64,000 bases of DNA. Source: Allocoprococcus sp004560705. Lineage in GTDB: Bacteria > Bacillota > Clostridia > Lachnospirales > Lachnospiraceae. Below, piece after piece: positions 46,281 through 55,049 of the stretch. A program made the translations under genes and the position numbers. Under the pieces are notes generated by a model. That model was not told the origin of the DNA. It was given only the letters and a program-made list of their open reading frames with translations, and searched no databases. The stretch is from positions 1 through 64,000 of the forward strand of contig NZ_JBQHTK010000011.1 of NCBI RefSeq assembly GCF_052065755.1. Reading direction: 5' to 3'. Numbering within the stretch: position 1 is the stretch's first letter; each line of letters starts with the position of its first letter.

Positions 46281-46943
46281 TTAATACATATTCGCACATT
46301 TCTTCTCCAGAACCTTATGTACCAGTCCCAGAAGAAAAATGATTACCCAGTAAATCAGCATAACTGCCGCATAAATTTCAAAATACCGGAATGTCTTTGC
46401 TCCTTCAATCTTTGCGGCTCCCATAATATCCGGCACGCCGAGCATAAATGCAAGCGATGTCATTTTGATCAGATTGATCACATCATTAAACAACGGCGGA
46501 AGCGCCACTCTGACTGCCTGCGGAATAATGATTCGGGTGATCAGCTGGAAATTCGTCATTCCAAGTGAATACGCCGCCTCTTTCTGTCCTTCATCAACAG
46601 AAAGTAATGCGCCTCGAATACTCTCTGACATAAAAGCACCCATGTTAAAACTCATAACAACCGCCACAGCTACAAGCGGTGTCATATCGCGAATTACCGC
46701 ACTATAAAGTGCCAGTCCATAATAAAAGAAGTAGAGCTGAGCCACGATTGGTGTTCCCCGCATGACAGAAACATAGACTCTGGTAAGCTGATGCAGCCCC
46801 TTCACCTTATAATAATTGATAATTGCAACAACCACACCGATCAACAGTGCAAATATGGTTGATACAATCGTCAATTCAAAGGTAACATTCACCTTTCTTG
46901 CAATAATCGGAAGCACTTCCAGAAAATAACTTAATTTAAACAT
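46281..46943 (-). CDS. Amino-acid ABC transporter permease
   Basis: A 220-residue HisM/GlnP-type permease with several membrane helices. Visible are LTIVSTIFALLIGVVVAI, YVSVMRGTPIVAQLYFFYYG and the EAA-like loop AAYSLGMTNFQLITRIIIPQ. It overlaps the end of the amidohydrolase by 13 bases, so it is co-translated. Confidence 0.92.
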   Translation of the reverse strand: MFKLSYFLEVLPIIARKVNVTFELTIVSTIFALLIGVVVAIINYYKVKGLHQLTRVYVSVMRGTPIVAQLYFFYYGLALYSAVIRDMTPLVAVAVVMSFNMGAFMSESIRGALLSVDEGQKEAAYSLGMTNFQLITRIIIPQAVRVALPPLFNDVINLIKMTSLAFMLGVPDIMGAAKIEGAKTFRYFEIYAAVMLIYWVIIFLLGLVHKVLEKKCANMY

Positions 46944-48151
46944 TTTTCCACCTCAGTTTCTTGATTAAAATAGTTTAAAACAATATTGGCAAACACAGCC
47001 GACGCAGGCGCCAGAACCTCCTCGTCGATTTCAAAGATCGGACTGTGTAACCCGAATCTTCCTTCTGTCTGATCGTTCGCAATACCGACAAACATATAGC
47101 ATCCCGGAACACGGCTGCTGTATTCCGCAAAATTTTCCCCTCCCAGATGCTTTTTATCAATGATATAACAGTTGCCTTCACCCAGAATCTCTTCCGCACT
47201 CTTTTTAGACAGTGCAATCATTGCCGGATCATTTTTCACCGCCTCACCGCCAATAAAAACATCCAGCTCATATTTTGCGCCGTGCACCGCAGTAATTCCA
47301 TCAACAACCCGCTCAATCTTCGTGGCTATCTGCTCCATGATCTCCATTTCTGTTGCCCGAAATGTACCGCGCACGATACACTCATCCGGAATAATATTTC
47401 CCGCGTCTCCTGCATGGATGGAGCCGATTGAAATGACGCGGGGTTCTGTGGAATCAAGATTCTCCGCAACGACAGCCTGAAGTGCAGAACAAATCTGAAC
47501 TGCAATTGTAATGGGATTGATACATTCATACGGCCAGGATCCATGTCCGCCTTTCCCGATTATCTTTAATGAAAATCCTCCCGGACATCCAAACGCATAT
47601 TTTTCTGCTATTCCGATTTTTCCTGCCCGAACAGTCGGCCATGCATGAGCAGCAAATACGGCATCTACTTTTGGATTCTCAAGAATCTGATCCTTTTCGA
47701 TCAGAGCCATCGCCCCTTTTCCGCATTCCTCTCCCGGTTGAAATACAAATTTAACCGTTCCGCAGAATTCATCCCGAAGCTGACTCAAAATCATCGCAGC
47801 TCCTAAGATCCAGGTGGCATGCGCATCGTGTCCACAAGCGTGCATTTTCCCGGGATTTTTGGACTTAAATTCCGTATCTGTCTGTTCTTCAATCGGAAGT
47901 GCATCTATATCTGCACGTAACATGACACATTTTCCCGGCCCTTTGCTTCCTTTCAGAATCCCTACTACCCCGGTCCCCTCTGCCATATGTTCATACACGG
48001 TAATCCCGGGAAGCTTTCTCAGATTGTCTGCAAGTAGTCTTGCCGTTTCCACTTCCTGCAATGCTAGTTCCGGATGCTGATGAAGAGTACGACGAATCTG
48101 TATCAATTCCGCCTCTCGCTCTTTTGCAATTTTCTTTATTTTCTCCCTCAT
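46931..48151 (-). CDS. M20 family metallopeptidase / N-acyl-amino-acid amidohydrolase
   Basis: The protein has 406 residues from the ATG at 48151 (AGGAG with a four-base gap; the frame extends to 48175). It is of the hippurate hydrolase/YxeP type: LHQHPELALQEVETARLL, MLRADIDALPIEEQTD, GKMHACGHDAHATWILG, FQPGEECGKGAM and GGENFAEYSSRVPG contain the metal-site residues. It removes an acyl group from an amino acid in the cytoplasm. Its position as first gene of an importer operon parallels Bacillus yxeP, which acts on N-acetylated cysteine derivatives. Confidence 0.92.
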   Translation of the reverse strand: MREKIKKIAKEREAELIQIRRTLHQHPELALQEVETARLLADNLRKLPGITVYEHMAEGTGVVGILKGSKGPGKCVMLRADIDALPIEEQTDTEFKSKNPGKMHACGHDAHATWILGAAMILSQLRDEFCGTVKFVFQPGEECGKGAMALIEKDQILENPKVDAVFAAHAWPTVRAGKIGIAEKYAFGCPGGFSLKIIGKGGHGSWPYECINPITIAVQICSALQAVVAENLDSTEPRVISIGSIHAGDAGNIIPDECIVRGTFRATEMEIMEQIATKIERVVDGITAVHGAKYELDVFIGGEAVKNDPAMIALSKKSAEEILGEGNCYIIDKKHLGGENFAEYSSRVPGCYMFVGIANDQTEGRFGLHSPIFEIDEEVLAPASAVFANIVLNYFNQETEVEKCLN

Positions 48152-48316
48152 ATATCTCCTACCCGAAGCATACAAAATGAACTTTTTTGCATCTTACACA
48201 CTTACTTAATCTCTTTTTTTTCATATACTATTTTTTAACAGTTTTATATTACTAGTCCTTGCTTTTGTTTTCATCGTACAAAAAGAACGAATCTCTTTAT
48301 CATTTTTTACAAAGCT

Positions 48317-48358
48317 GCACATTTTCTATTTATAGGACTATTTATTGATTTTATCTAT
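48317..48358. promoter_or_regulatory. Shared two-block element, copy 1 (upstream of M20/ABC operon)
   Basis: GCACATTTTCTAT, 13 bases, then TATTGATTTTATCTAT on the plus strand. On the minus (coding) strand this reads as two ATAGA-A-rich half-sites about 29 bases apart. The same two blocks recur at 53180-53222. It lies about 165-205 bases upstream of the amidohydrolase start. Confidence 0.6.
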
Positions 48359-48382
48359 GAGTTTTTGATACATGAAAAGCAA

Positions 48383-48419
48383 AAAACGTGACTGATCATC
48401 CATCTGCCAGTCACGTTTT
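48383..48419 (-). terminator. Terminator after the dehydratase-PucR fusion gene
   Basis: AAAACGTGACTG pairs perfectly with CAGTCACGTTTT around 13 bases, five bases after the stop codon. It separates the regulatory operon from the M20/ABC operon. Confidence 0.85.
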
Positions 48420-48423
48420 CCTT

Positions 48424-50607
48424 TTATAATTTTTTGCGTTTTTTTGCTTTTATACGTTCCAGCTGCATCACCATAAGAATCCGCTGTCTTTTCAAACACT
48501 CCATATCATCCAGATGTATAAGCTCATTGATTTGTGCTACTCTGTGAAGAAGTGTATTCCGATGGATTCTCAGCCTTGCTGCTGCATACATAGAGTTTTG
48601 TTTAAAGAAAAGGTAGTAATATAATGTTTCATAAAGATTCGAATTTTTTTTACGATCTTCTTCCTTAATCACTTCCAATTCTTCAATGCGATCATCCATT
48701 TCATCTATTTCTTGTGCCATATAATATACTGACAATTCCTGATAGTATTCTTCAATCAGGTAAATATTTTTTTCCGGACTAAATTCTTCCCCAATTTTCA
48801 ATGTAGTCTGAATCATTTCCATGTTTTCCTCTTTTTGGGATAATGATACAAACCCATTTCCAACCATAAGCTTTGTGTCTGTATTTAACCGTGCAAAAAT
48901 ATTCCTGTAATCCTGTATAAATCGATCTCTGTCTCCCTTCCCTTCTATCTCCGATAGCAAATACACAGCTTTATTATCCTGTCTATGACTCTCTATAATT
49001 GAATAATGATCCTGTAATTCTTTTTCCAAAACATCCAGATCATCTTCTCCATAAAAAATCACCCACATGAAATCCGGTTTTTCCATCATATAATCACTGG
49101 CTTCTCTATTCGATGGAATCAAAAACAGCTTTTTCATTGCGCAATAATCACTGATAATTTTCGCAACCTGCCCTGCTTTTTCCTTTAAACATTTTTCCTG
49201 GTAAAACACAACACAGGAGCCTGACTTCTCCGGCAATTCATACTCGGTCCAATATTCCGGATTTTTCTTACCTTCCTCCAGTCCAATACTTGCTACCGTC
49301 TGACCTTTATGATCCAAAATCTTAACAGGCATTCTCGTATATTCGAACAATCTGTTAAGATCCTTTTCCCAGTTTTCTCCATCTTCTGAAAATCCGGGGA
49401 ATATCAATTTGTAGCAATAATTAATATCTATTCGAGCATCCCCTGCTTTCTGATCTGCAATCAATTCCATAAACGCAGACATTCTTGTAATAATCTGCCC
49501 TTCATCACTTTTTGAATAATCCGTATCAATGGCCATATATGGAATATTCTTTTCCTCAGTCACAAATTGATTGATATATGCCGACTCAGCTCCCGTAGCA
49601 TGGCAGCCCGTCAAAATCATCTCTACCACACCGTCCACATGATATTCATCAATAATCCGCCCAATTAATTCTATGCGGTTATCATTTGGAGTCATGATTG
49701 AACATCCTGTCGATAAATATCTTCTCGCAATTGCCCCATAAATGTCAGGATCTTCTTCATCGATCATTCGATCCAGCGTTTTTACTCCGCTGCAATTCTC
49801 CAACGCAACAACGACTCCGCCATGATCCTCAATTGCCCGGATTACTTTTAGAGAGTCCCCGCCAATCGGACAACCTGTAATCAATATTCTTGGTCTTGGT
49901 TCGAGCATCGTTCCCTGATAATATTCTTCTAATATCTGATCTGTAATCTGATCTACAACTTCCGGTGTTGTTTCAAAATCAAATCTGTATTTGGACCCGG
50001 AAACAATTTTCTGGATATCACCTCCCAATACCGGTGCCGGTTCCAGTTTCATAACTTCACAAAGCCTAAGCAAAGATTTCCGGATGCGATTTCCTAAATG
50101 GATCGCCGCTTTCATTTTCTCATCTGTTATGATCACCTGAAAGAATTCTTCAAGATATTCTTTCGTACGTATAATCTCCTGCTTCCAGAATTCCATAGAT
50201 TTCTGTGATTGAGAATTAGGCAGTTCCATAACAAAAACAGGCTTGAATTCCGCCATCATCTCGTACATCTTCTTCTTACCGTCACAGGTTGTTTCCCCGA
50301 TTACAAGATCAGCAAAATGAAAAAACGGGCATTTATCCTCCACGGCAAATCCATAACTTGATTTAACAAGCGGGCACATGCTCTTCGGAAGCTTACGCTC
50401 TGCAGCCGGAACTGTTTCGTTCGCAAACGAACATAGCCCTACTGGTATTGCGCCGATCGCTAAAGCAAGTTCCGTAGGAAAATATGCGCAGTACATTCCC
50501 ACCACCGGGATTCCCTTTTCTTTATATTCCTTCACTTCGAGAAACGAACGCCTTCTCTGCTCTCCAAATTCTTCAAATATTTCCGGCAAATCCTGAACCA
50601 GCTTCAT
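48424..50607 (-). CDS. Fusion of 2-hydroxyacyl-CoA dehydratase-like (HgdB/BcrB) domain and PucR-type HTH
   Basis: The protein has 727 residues. Residues about 1-390 resemble the D-component family of 2-hydroxyacyl-CoA dehydratases (HgdA/HgdB, BcrB/C): GMYCAYFPTELALAIGAIPV, KSMCPLVKSSYGFAVEDKCP, VIGETTCDGKKKMYEMM and GCHATGAES. Cysteines C78, C108 and C335 are at the expected places for [4Fe-4S] ligands. After a linker domain (about 400-660), residues about 665-720 form a PucR/CdaR-type HTH_30 (RLRIHRNTLLHRVAQINELI). The ATG overlaps the upstream PucR gene by four bases. No activating ATPase (HgdC-type) or partner subunit is in the window, so a sensory role for the domain (CoA ester, Fe-S redox state or thiol) is more likely than catalysis. 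I know of no characterised example. Confidence 0.85.
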   Translation of the reverse strand: MKLVQDLPEIFEEFGEQRRRSFLEVKEYKEKGIPVVGMYCAYFPTELALAIGAIPVGLCSFANETVPAAERKLPKSMCPLVKSSYGFAVEDKCPFFHFADLVIGETTCDGKKKMYEMMAEFKPVFVMELPNSQSQKSMEFWKQEIIRTKEYLEEFFQVIITDEKMKAAIHLGNRIRKSLLRLCEVMKLEPAPVLGGDIQKIVSGSKYRFDFETTPEVVDQITDQILEEYYQGTMLEPRPRILITGCPIGGDSLKVIRAIEDHGGVVVALENCSGVKTLDRMIDEEDPDIYGAIARRYLSTGCSIMTPNDNRIELIGRIIDEYHVDGVVEMILTGCHATGAESAYINQFVTEEKNIPYMAIDTDYSKSDEGQIITRMSAFMELIADQKAGDARIDINYCYKLIFPGFSEDGENWEKDLNRLFEYTRMPVKILDHKGQTVASIGLEEGKKNPEYWTEYELPEKSGSCVVFYQEKCLKEKAGQVAKIISDYCAMKKLFLIPSNREASDYMMEKPDFMWVIFYGEDDLDVLEKELQDHYSIIESHRQDNKAVYLLSEIEGKGDRDRFIQDYRNIFARLNTDTKLMVGNGFVSLSQKEENMEMIQTTLKIGEEFSPEKNIYLIEEYYQELSVYYMAQEIDEMDDRIEELEVIKEEDRKKNSNLYETLYYYLFFKQNSMYAAARLRIHRNTLLHRVAQINELIHLDDMECLKRQRILMVMQLERIKAKKRKKL

Positions 50608-51782
50608 TCCCTCGTTCCTCCATCCATAATCCGTTCTAAATCATTCATCATCATCAAAGCCAGCAGTTCCCCTGATTGTTCCATATCATCTATGTCTGAA
50701 CCGATCAATTCACGTATCTTTCTTAATCGGTAGACCAGCGTATTACGGTGAACATACATCCTAGAAGCTGTTTCAGCAATATTATTTCCGCACAAATAAT
50801 ACATTTTCAAAGTTTCATACAAATCTGTATTTTTCTCTTCATCTTCTTTCTTAAGAATCTCTACAGAATAATCTCTTAATCCCTTATTTTTTAAGAGCGT
50901 CCATGCATAGGTATAGATTGTATGCGCATACCATTCCCCTTCAAGCATGATTTCTTCTACTTTGTTATATTCTTTGATTTCATTCATTCTATGAAGCCAT
51001 TTTACTTTCTTTTCACACTGCTCTATTTCTCGAAATATGGAGCTTACACAGCATGCTTCCTTCGTTTCCTTAATTTTATTTAAAAGAATCTCTTCGTCCT
51101 TTTTGTCTCTAATATCATAAAATAGAACCCAAAACAACTTATTGTCCATTCTCCCATAAGAGCGTTCCCATATTTCCTGTGTCATTGGAAGAGAATACTT
51201 GTTTTGTTTCCCAGAGAAACAAGCCATAATATAGTTTCCCTTTATTTCACGTGCGAGATAACAAAGTTCTGATTTTGCTCCGCAAAATATATCGTGGTTC
51301 ACCAGCCTTTTGCGAAAAGAAACACTTTCATCCGGATATACTTCACGGTTCATCCAATAGTTTGCCACTACATTTCGAAGCATATCTGTTATTTCCGAAT
51401 AATCCTCTTTTGCATATTTATCATTGAAGATAATAATGCAATACCCCAAATGGCATTCTTTATTTTCTATTTTTTTAATTACAGCCATGCACCCCGGGAG
51501 CTCATAATAATCCGTATCAGGAATTCTTCCACGCATGGCATGATCATACATCGCTGTTGTAATCCAGCTTTTCTTGATTCCGACAGCCTTTCTTTGATAT
51601 CCCCCGCTGGCATAGCACACGATTTTACCAGTGTATTCTACGACCATAATCGATGCATGTATATCATCTCTGATTTTCTCTACAACCTGATCCAAATTTA
51701 AATTTTTTGCCAAGGCATCAAAAGCAATTTTATAACATGCATTTACATCAATCTTCCCCACAATATCACTCCCAGAACTCAT
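50604..51782 (-). CDS. PucR-type transcriptional regulator
   Basis: The protein has 392 residues. The N-terminal half looks GAF-like (QVVEKIRDDIHASIMVVEYT with GKIVCYASGGY). The C-terminal HTH_30 (TASRMYVHRNTLVYRLRKIR) matches that of the fusion protein downstream, with the same YETL...Y lead-in. The ATG at 51782 is used here, but a GTG seven codons on (51761) has a better site (GGGAG). It lies 129 bases after the C-S lyase gene and is coupled to the fusion gene by ATGA. A two-regulator pair of this sort may act on the shared element upstream of both operons. Confidence 0.85.
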   Translation of the reverse strand: MSSGSDIVGKIDVNACYKIAFDALAKNLNLDQVVEKIRDDIHASIMVVEYTGKIVCYASGGYQRKAVGIKKSWITTAMYDHAMRGRIPDTDYYELPGCMAVIKKIENKECHLGYCIIIFNDKYAKEDYSEITDMLRNVVANYWMNREVYPDESVSFRKRLVNHDIFCGAKSELCYLAREIKGNYIMACFSGKQNKYSLPMTQEIWERSYGRMDNKLFWVLFYDIRDKKDEEILLNKIKETKEACCVSSIFREIEQCEKKVKWLHRMNEIKEYNKVEEIMLEGEWYAHTIYTYAWTLLKNKGLRDYSVEILKKEDEEKNTDLYETLKMYYLCGNNIAETASRMYVHRNTLVYRLRKIRELIGSDIDDMEQSGELLALMMMNDLERIMDGGTRE

Positions 51783-51911
51783 TATTAATCGCTCATTATT
51801 CTAAACATAGTAATCCACTATGCATAGTTTATCATGCTTTCGAAACTTCAACAACAAAATCTCAATTTTCCAATATTTCCGCTGTACATGATAATGAATG
51901 CTAAAGTCTTT

Positions 51912-53069
51912 TTACACAAGATTACTGCATATAGCCTCAACACCCGTTTTAACATTATCCAAAGATGTCGCCAGATTGATCCGAATGAATCCGGAGAATC
52001 TGTCTCCTCCAAACCAAGCACCATAATCTACCGCCATCCGGCATTTTTTCTGCATAAATTCTCTCATATCACTGCCAGCTACATAAGCACTTAGATCAAT
52101 CCAGGTAAGATAAGTTCCCTCCAACGGTGAAACAACCGCATCCGGCAATCTTTCTGCAAAAGTATCTTTCAAATACTGATAATTATCCTGAATCTGTTTT
52201 TTAACCTGTTCCAGCCATTCTTTTCCACCACGATATGCGGCTTCTGCCGCAATATAGCCAAATGCATTACCTCCCAGTACTCGAATTCCCTTCACATATT
52301 TATCCCACTTATCGCGCAGTGTTTGATTCGGAATAATCACCTCAGAATTCTGTGCTCCTGCAAGATTAAATGTTTTAGAAGGCGCAATAATCATAATCAT
52401 CATATCCTCATAATCCCCTGCAAGCAATGATGGCACATGTTCATTTTTTCCATAAACAAGATCCTGATGAATCTCATCTGATATAACAAATACATGATGC
52501 TTTTTGCAAATATCAAGGAGCTGTCTTAATTCTTCCTTTTTCCAGACACGACCAACCGGGTTATGCGGTGAACATAAAATAAATAGTTTTACATTATTTT
52601 CAATAATCTTCTTCTCAAAATCCAGAAAATCAATACTGTAGTTTCCATGATCATTGATTAAATCTGAAGTCACCAATTTTCTTTCATTATTTGTAACCGC
52701 ATGAAGGAAAGGATAATACACCGGTGTCGTAACAATGACCGCATCTCCTTTTTCTGTCATAAACTGTATGATCCAATTGAATGCCGATACAACCCCCGGT
52801 GAAAACCGAATCCATTCTTTCTCCATCTTATATCCATGATTCTCATGTTCCCAATCTATACATGCCTGATAATAACTGTCAGGGACTCGCATATATCCAA
52901 AAACTCCGAGATCCACATATTTATGAAGAGCCTCCTGTACACAATCTGCCACTTTAAAATCCATATCAGCAACCCACATTGCATGAAGTCCTTCTTCACC
53001 AAACATGTTTTGCTGACCGTCCCATTTATTACAATCTGTTCCTCTTCTGTCTACATATTGAATATCCAT
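51912..53069 (-). CDS. MalY/PatB-family PLP aminotransferase-fold C-S lyase
   Basis: A 385-residue fold-type I PLP enzyme. LHAMWVADMDFKVADCV, SPGVVSAFNWIIQ, LCSPHNPVGRVWKKEEL, VISDEIHQDLVY and the PLP-lysine site APSKTFNLAGAQNS are those of the PatB/MalY cystathionine beta-lyase branch. It would split cysteine S-conjugates or cystathionine into pyruvate, ammonia and a thiol. AGGAGG precedes the ATG. First in a transcript with the two PucR-type genes, its promoter region carries copy 2 of the shared element. Confidence 0.9.
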   Translation of the reverse strand: MDIQYVDRRGTDCNKWDGQQNMFGEEGLHAMWVADMDFKVADCVQEALHKYVDLGVFGYMRVPDSYYQACIDWEHENHGYKMEKEWIRFSPGVVSAFNWIIQFMTEKGDAVIVTTPVYYPFLHAVTNNERKLVTSDLINDHGNYSIDFLDFEKKIIENNVKLFILCSPHNPVGRVWKKEELRQLLDICKKHHVFVISDEIHQDLVYGKNEHVPSLLAGDYEDMMIMIIAPSKTFNLAGAQNSEVIIPNQTLRDKWDKYVKGIRVLGGNAFGYIAAEAAYRGGKEWLEQVKKQIQDNYQYLKDTFAERLPDAVVSPLEGTYLTWIDLSAYVAGSDMREFMQKKCRMAVDYGAWFGGDRFSGFIRINLATSLDNVKTGVEAICSNLV

Positions 53070-53179
53070 AATTACCTCCTAAGAACTTTTCATAAACTAT
53101 ACCACTTTAGATTATAAAGTCCTAAAAAAATATTTCATCGGATAGATTCTCTAAACTTGTTGTTTTATTTGTATGTTTT

Positions 53180-53222
53180 GCACATTTTCTATACATCATG
53201 GAGTTTTATTGATTTTTTCTAT
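53180..53222. promoter_or_regulatory. Shared two-block element, copy 2 (upstream of C-S lyase/PucR operon)
   Basis: GCACATTTTCTAT, 14 bases, TATTGATTTTTTCTAT: the first 13 bases are identical to copy 1 and the second block differs at one of 16. It lies about 110-155 bases upstream of the C-S lyase start. On the minus strand the ATAGA half-sites are about 30 bases apart. Confidence 0.6.
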
Positions 53223-53562
53223 AATAGAAATCAATATTTCCTTGCCTTTTATTCCCCGCTACGCTATGACGTTTTCATTCTGGAAGTTTCCTTCTGAGAC
53301 TTCCACTTCTCTTATCCGTCATGGATAGTCGGTATATTCACAAATGGAGCAATCTTCCAATGTAAAACCCGAATGTAACACGAAAATAAAGTAAGAGATA
53401 CATGGTAAAAATCAGGAGATACGCGAAAAAGAGCAAGAGCTTATCGAGGTCCAGAAGCAATTAGAGCAGGCACTGCAAACGATTAGTCTTCTCCAAAATA
53501 ATAGTCCCCTACCACACAAAAAATAAATTTGAAGAACTTTTTCAAATTCTATGACATGAACA

Positions 53563-53604
53563 ATGGAGCCGGCATCCTCCCATATCCAGGGAGTGCCGAC
53601 TCCA
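53563..53604 (-). terminator. Terminator after metY
   Basis: ATGGAG-C-CGGCA pairs with TGCCG-A-CTCCAT, with further CTCC/GGAG pairing inside. It lies 27 bases after the MetY stop. The T-run is weak. Confidence 0.55.
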
Positions 53605-53630
53605 TCTTGTAATGTATGCTTCTATTTCCG

Positions 53631-54935
53631 TTATTTTACCGCCTCAAAAGCTGCATCAAGTGCTGCGATCAAGTCTTCTACTTTCTCAATACCGATAGAA
53701 AGACGAATCGTATTCGGTTTGATTCCCTGATCCAGAAGTTCTTCTTCCGTGCACTGACTGTGCGTGGTAGTTGCCGGGTGAATCACAAGTGATTTTACAT
53801 CTGCTACATTTGCCAGCAATGAGAAAATGGCAAGGTTATCAATAAATTTCTGCGCAGTTGCCGCATCACCTTTAATTTCAAATGTAAAGATAGATCCTCC
53901 TCCGTTTGGCAGATATTTCTTGTATAATTCATAACTTGGTTCCGTCGGCAGTGACGGATGATGTACTGCTTCTACCTGCGGATGATTTGAAAGATATTCT
54001 ACAATCTTCAGCGCATTGCTCACATGGCGCTCTACACGGAGTGACAGCGTTTCCAGCCCCTGCAGGAAGAGGAAAGCGTGGAACGGAGAAAGGGTTGCAC
54101 CGGTATCACGCAGGATGACCGCACGGATGTATGTTACAAATGCTGCCGGACCTACTGCATCTGCAAAGGATACGCCATGGTAACTCGGGTTCGGATCAGA
54201 GATCCACGGATATTTTCCTGCTGCTTTCCAGTCGAAGTTTCCGCTGTCAATGATTACACCACCGATGGCTGTCCCATGTCCACCGATGAATTTGGTTGCA
54301 GAATGAACAACGATATCAGCACCATACTCGATCGGTCGAATCAGATACGGGGTTGCAAATGTAGAGTCTACTACAAGCGGAATGTTATGCTTATGAGCAA
54401 TCTTTGCCACTTCTTCCAAATCGACGAGATTAGAGTTCGGATTTCCAAGAGTCTCTACGAAAATTGCTTTTGTGTTTTCCTGGATCGCTGCTTCGAAAGA
54501 ACCCTCTACTTCCGGATCAACAAATGTTGTGGTAACACCATTGGTAAGCGGCAATGTATGTGCAAGCAGGTTGTAGGTTCCACCATAAATAGTCTTGGAA
54601 GCTACGATGTGTTCTCCTGATTTTGCAAGTGCCTGGAATGTATAGTCGATTGCTGCTGCACCGGATGCAACTGCAAGTGCTGCAACACCGCCTTCCAGAG
54701 ATGCGATACGCTGTTCAAACACATCCTCTGTCGGGTTGGTAAGCCTTCCGTAAATATTTCCCGCATCGCGAAGCCCAAAACGATCAGCCGCATGCTGTGA
54801 ATTATGGAATACATAAGAAGTTGTAGCGTAGATCGGAACTGCTCTTGCATCCGTTACCGGATCTGCCTGTTCCTGTCCGATATGTAATTGTCTTGTCTCA
54901 AATCCCCAGTTTTTAGAATCTTTAATATTTGCCAT
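53631..54935 (-). CDS. metY: O-acetylhomoserine aminocarboxypropyltransferase / sulfhydrylase
   Basis: The protein has 434 residues from the ATG at 54935 (GGAGGAAATAGAG upstream; the frame extends to 55001). It is a PLP enzyme of the Cys/Met metabolism family that makes homocysteine from O-acetylhomoserine and sulfide. Visible are the opening GFETRQLHIGQEQADPVTDA, IYGRLTNPTEDVFEQRIASL, the PLP-lysine site VVHSATKFIGGHGTAIGG and the end LVIHPATTTHSQ ... IRLSIGIEKVEDLIAAL. It shares a promoter motif with the adjacent lysR and cysK. It could recapture sulfide released by the nearby C-S lyase. Confidence 0.93.
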   Translation of the reverse strand: MANIKDSKNWGFETRQLHIGQEQADPVTDARAVPIYATTSYVFHNSQHAADRFGLRDAGNIYGRLTNPTEDVFEQRIASLEGGVAALAVASGAAAIDYTFQALAKSGEHIVASKTIYGGTYNLLAHTLPLTNGVTTTFVDPEVEGSFEAAIQENTKAIFVETLGNPNSNLVDLEEVAKIAHKHNIPLVVDSTFATPYLIRPIEYGADIVVHSATKFIGGHGTAIGGVIIDSGNFDWKAAGKYPWISDPNPSYHGVSFADAVGPAAFVTYIRAVILRDTGATLSPFHAFLFLQGLETLSLRVERHVSNALKIVEYLSNHPQVEAVHHPSLPTEPSYELYKKYLPNGGGSIFTFEIKGDAATAQKFIDNLAIFSLLANVADVKSLVIHPATTTHSQCTEEELLDQGIKPNTIRLSIGIEKVEDLIAALDAAFEAVK

Positions 54936-54990
54936 CTCTATTTCCTCCAATTCATTTATTTCGATTTTGCTTTGTTTTTCTTGTTGAATA

Positions 54991-55008
54991 CATACTAACA
55001 CAGTAGGC
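54991..55008 (-). promoter_or_regulatory. CCTACT motif upstream of metY
   Basis: The minus strand reads GCCTACTGTGTTAGTATG, 56-73 bases upstream of the MetY start. Its first 11 bases are identical to a site upstream of the LysR gene, and a diverged copy precedes cysK. Candidate LysR operator or shared promoter element. Confidence 0.45.
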
Positions 55009-55049
55009 TACCTTTGTCTAATATATAAAAAAAATACCAAGTTATAGTT

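Larger units (their letters stand above)
53070..53630. other. Intergenic region between MetY and the C-S lyase operon
   Basis: 561 bases without an intact gene. It holds copy 2 of the shared element, a short stretch (53404-53526, plus strand) that would encode a coiled-coil tail (EQELIEVQKQLEQALQTISL) after a stop codon, probably a decayed transposase or phage piece, and the MetY terminator. The rest shows nothing I can name. Confidence 0.5.

Noticed and set aside
53404..53526. Coiled-coil plus-strand stretch as a small gene
   Set aside because: It starts right after a stop with no start codon or ribosome site in frame, so it is more likely a decayed gene tail.
54936..55049. S-box or T-box riboswitch upstream of metY
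   Set aside because: The leader is short and AT-rich and shows no conserved SAM-riboswitch or T-box sequence.
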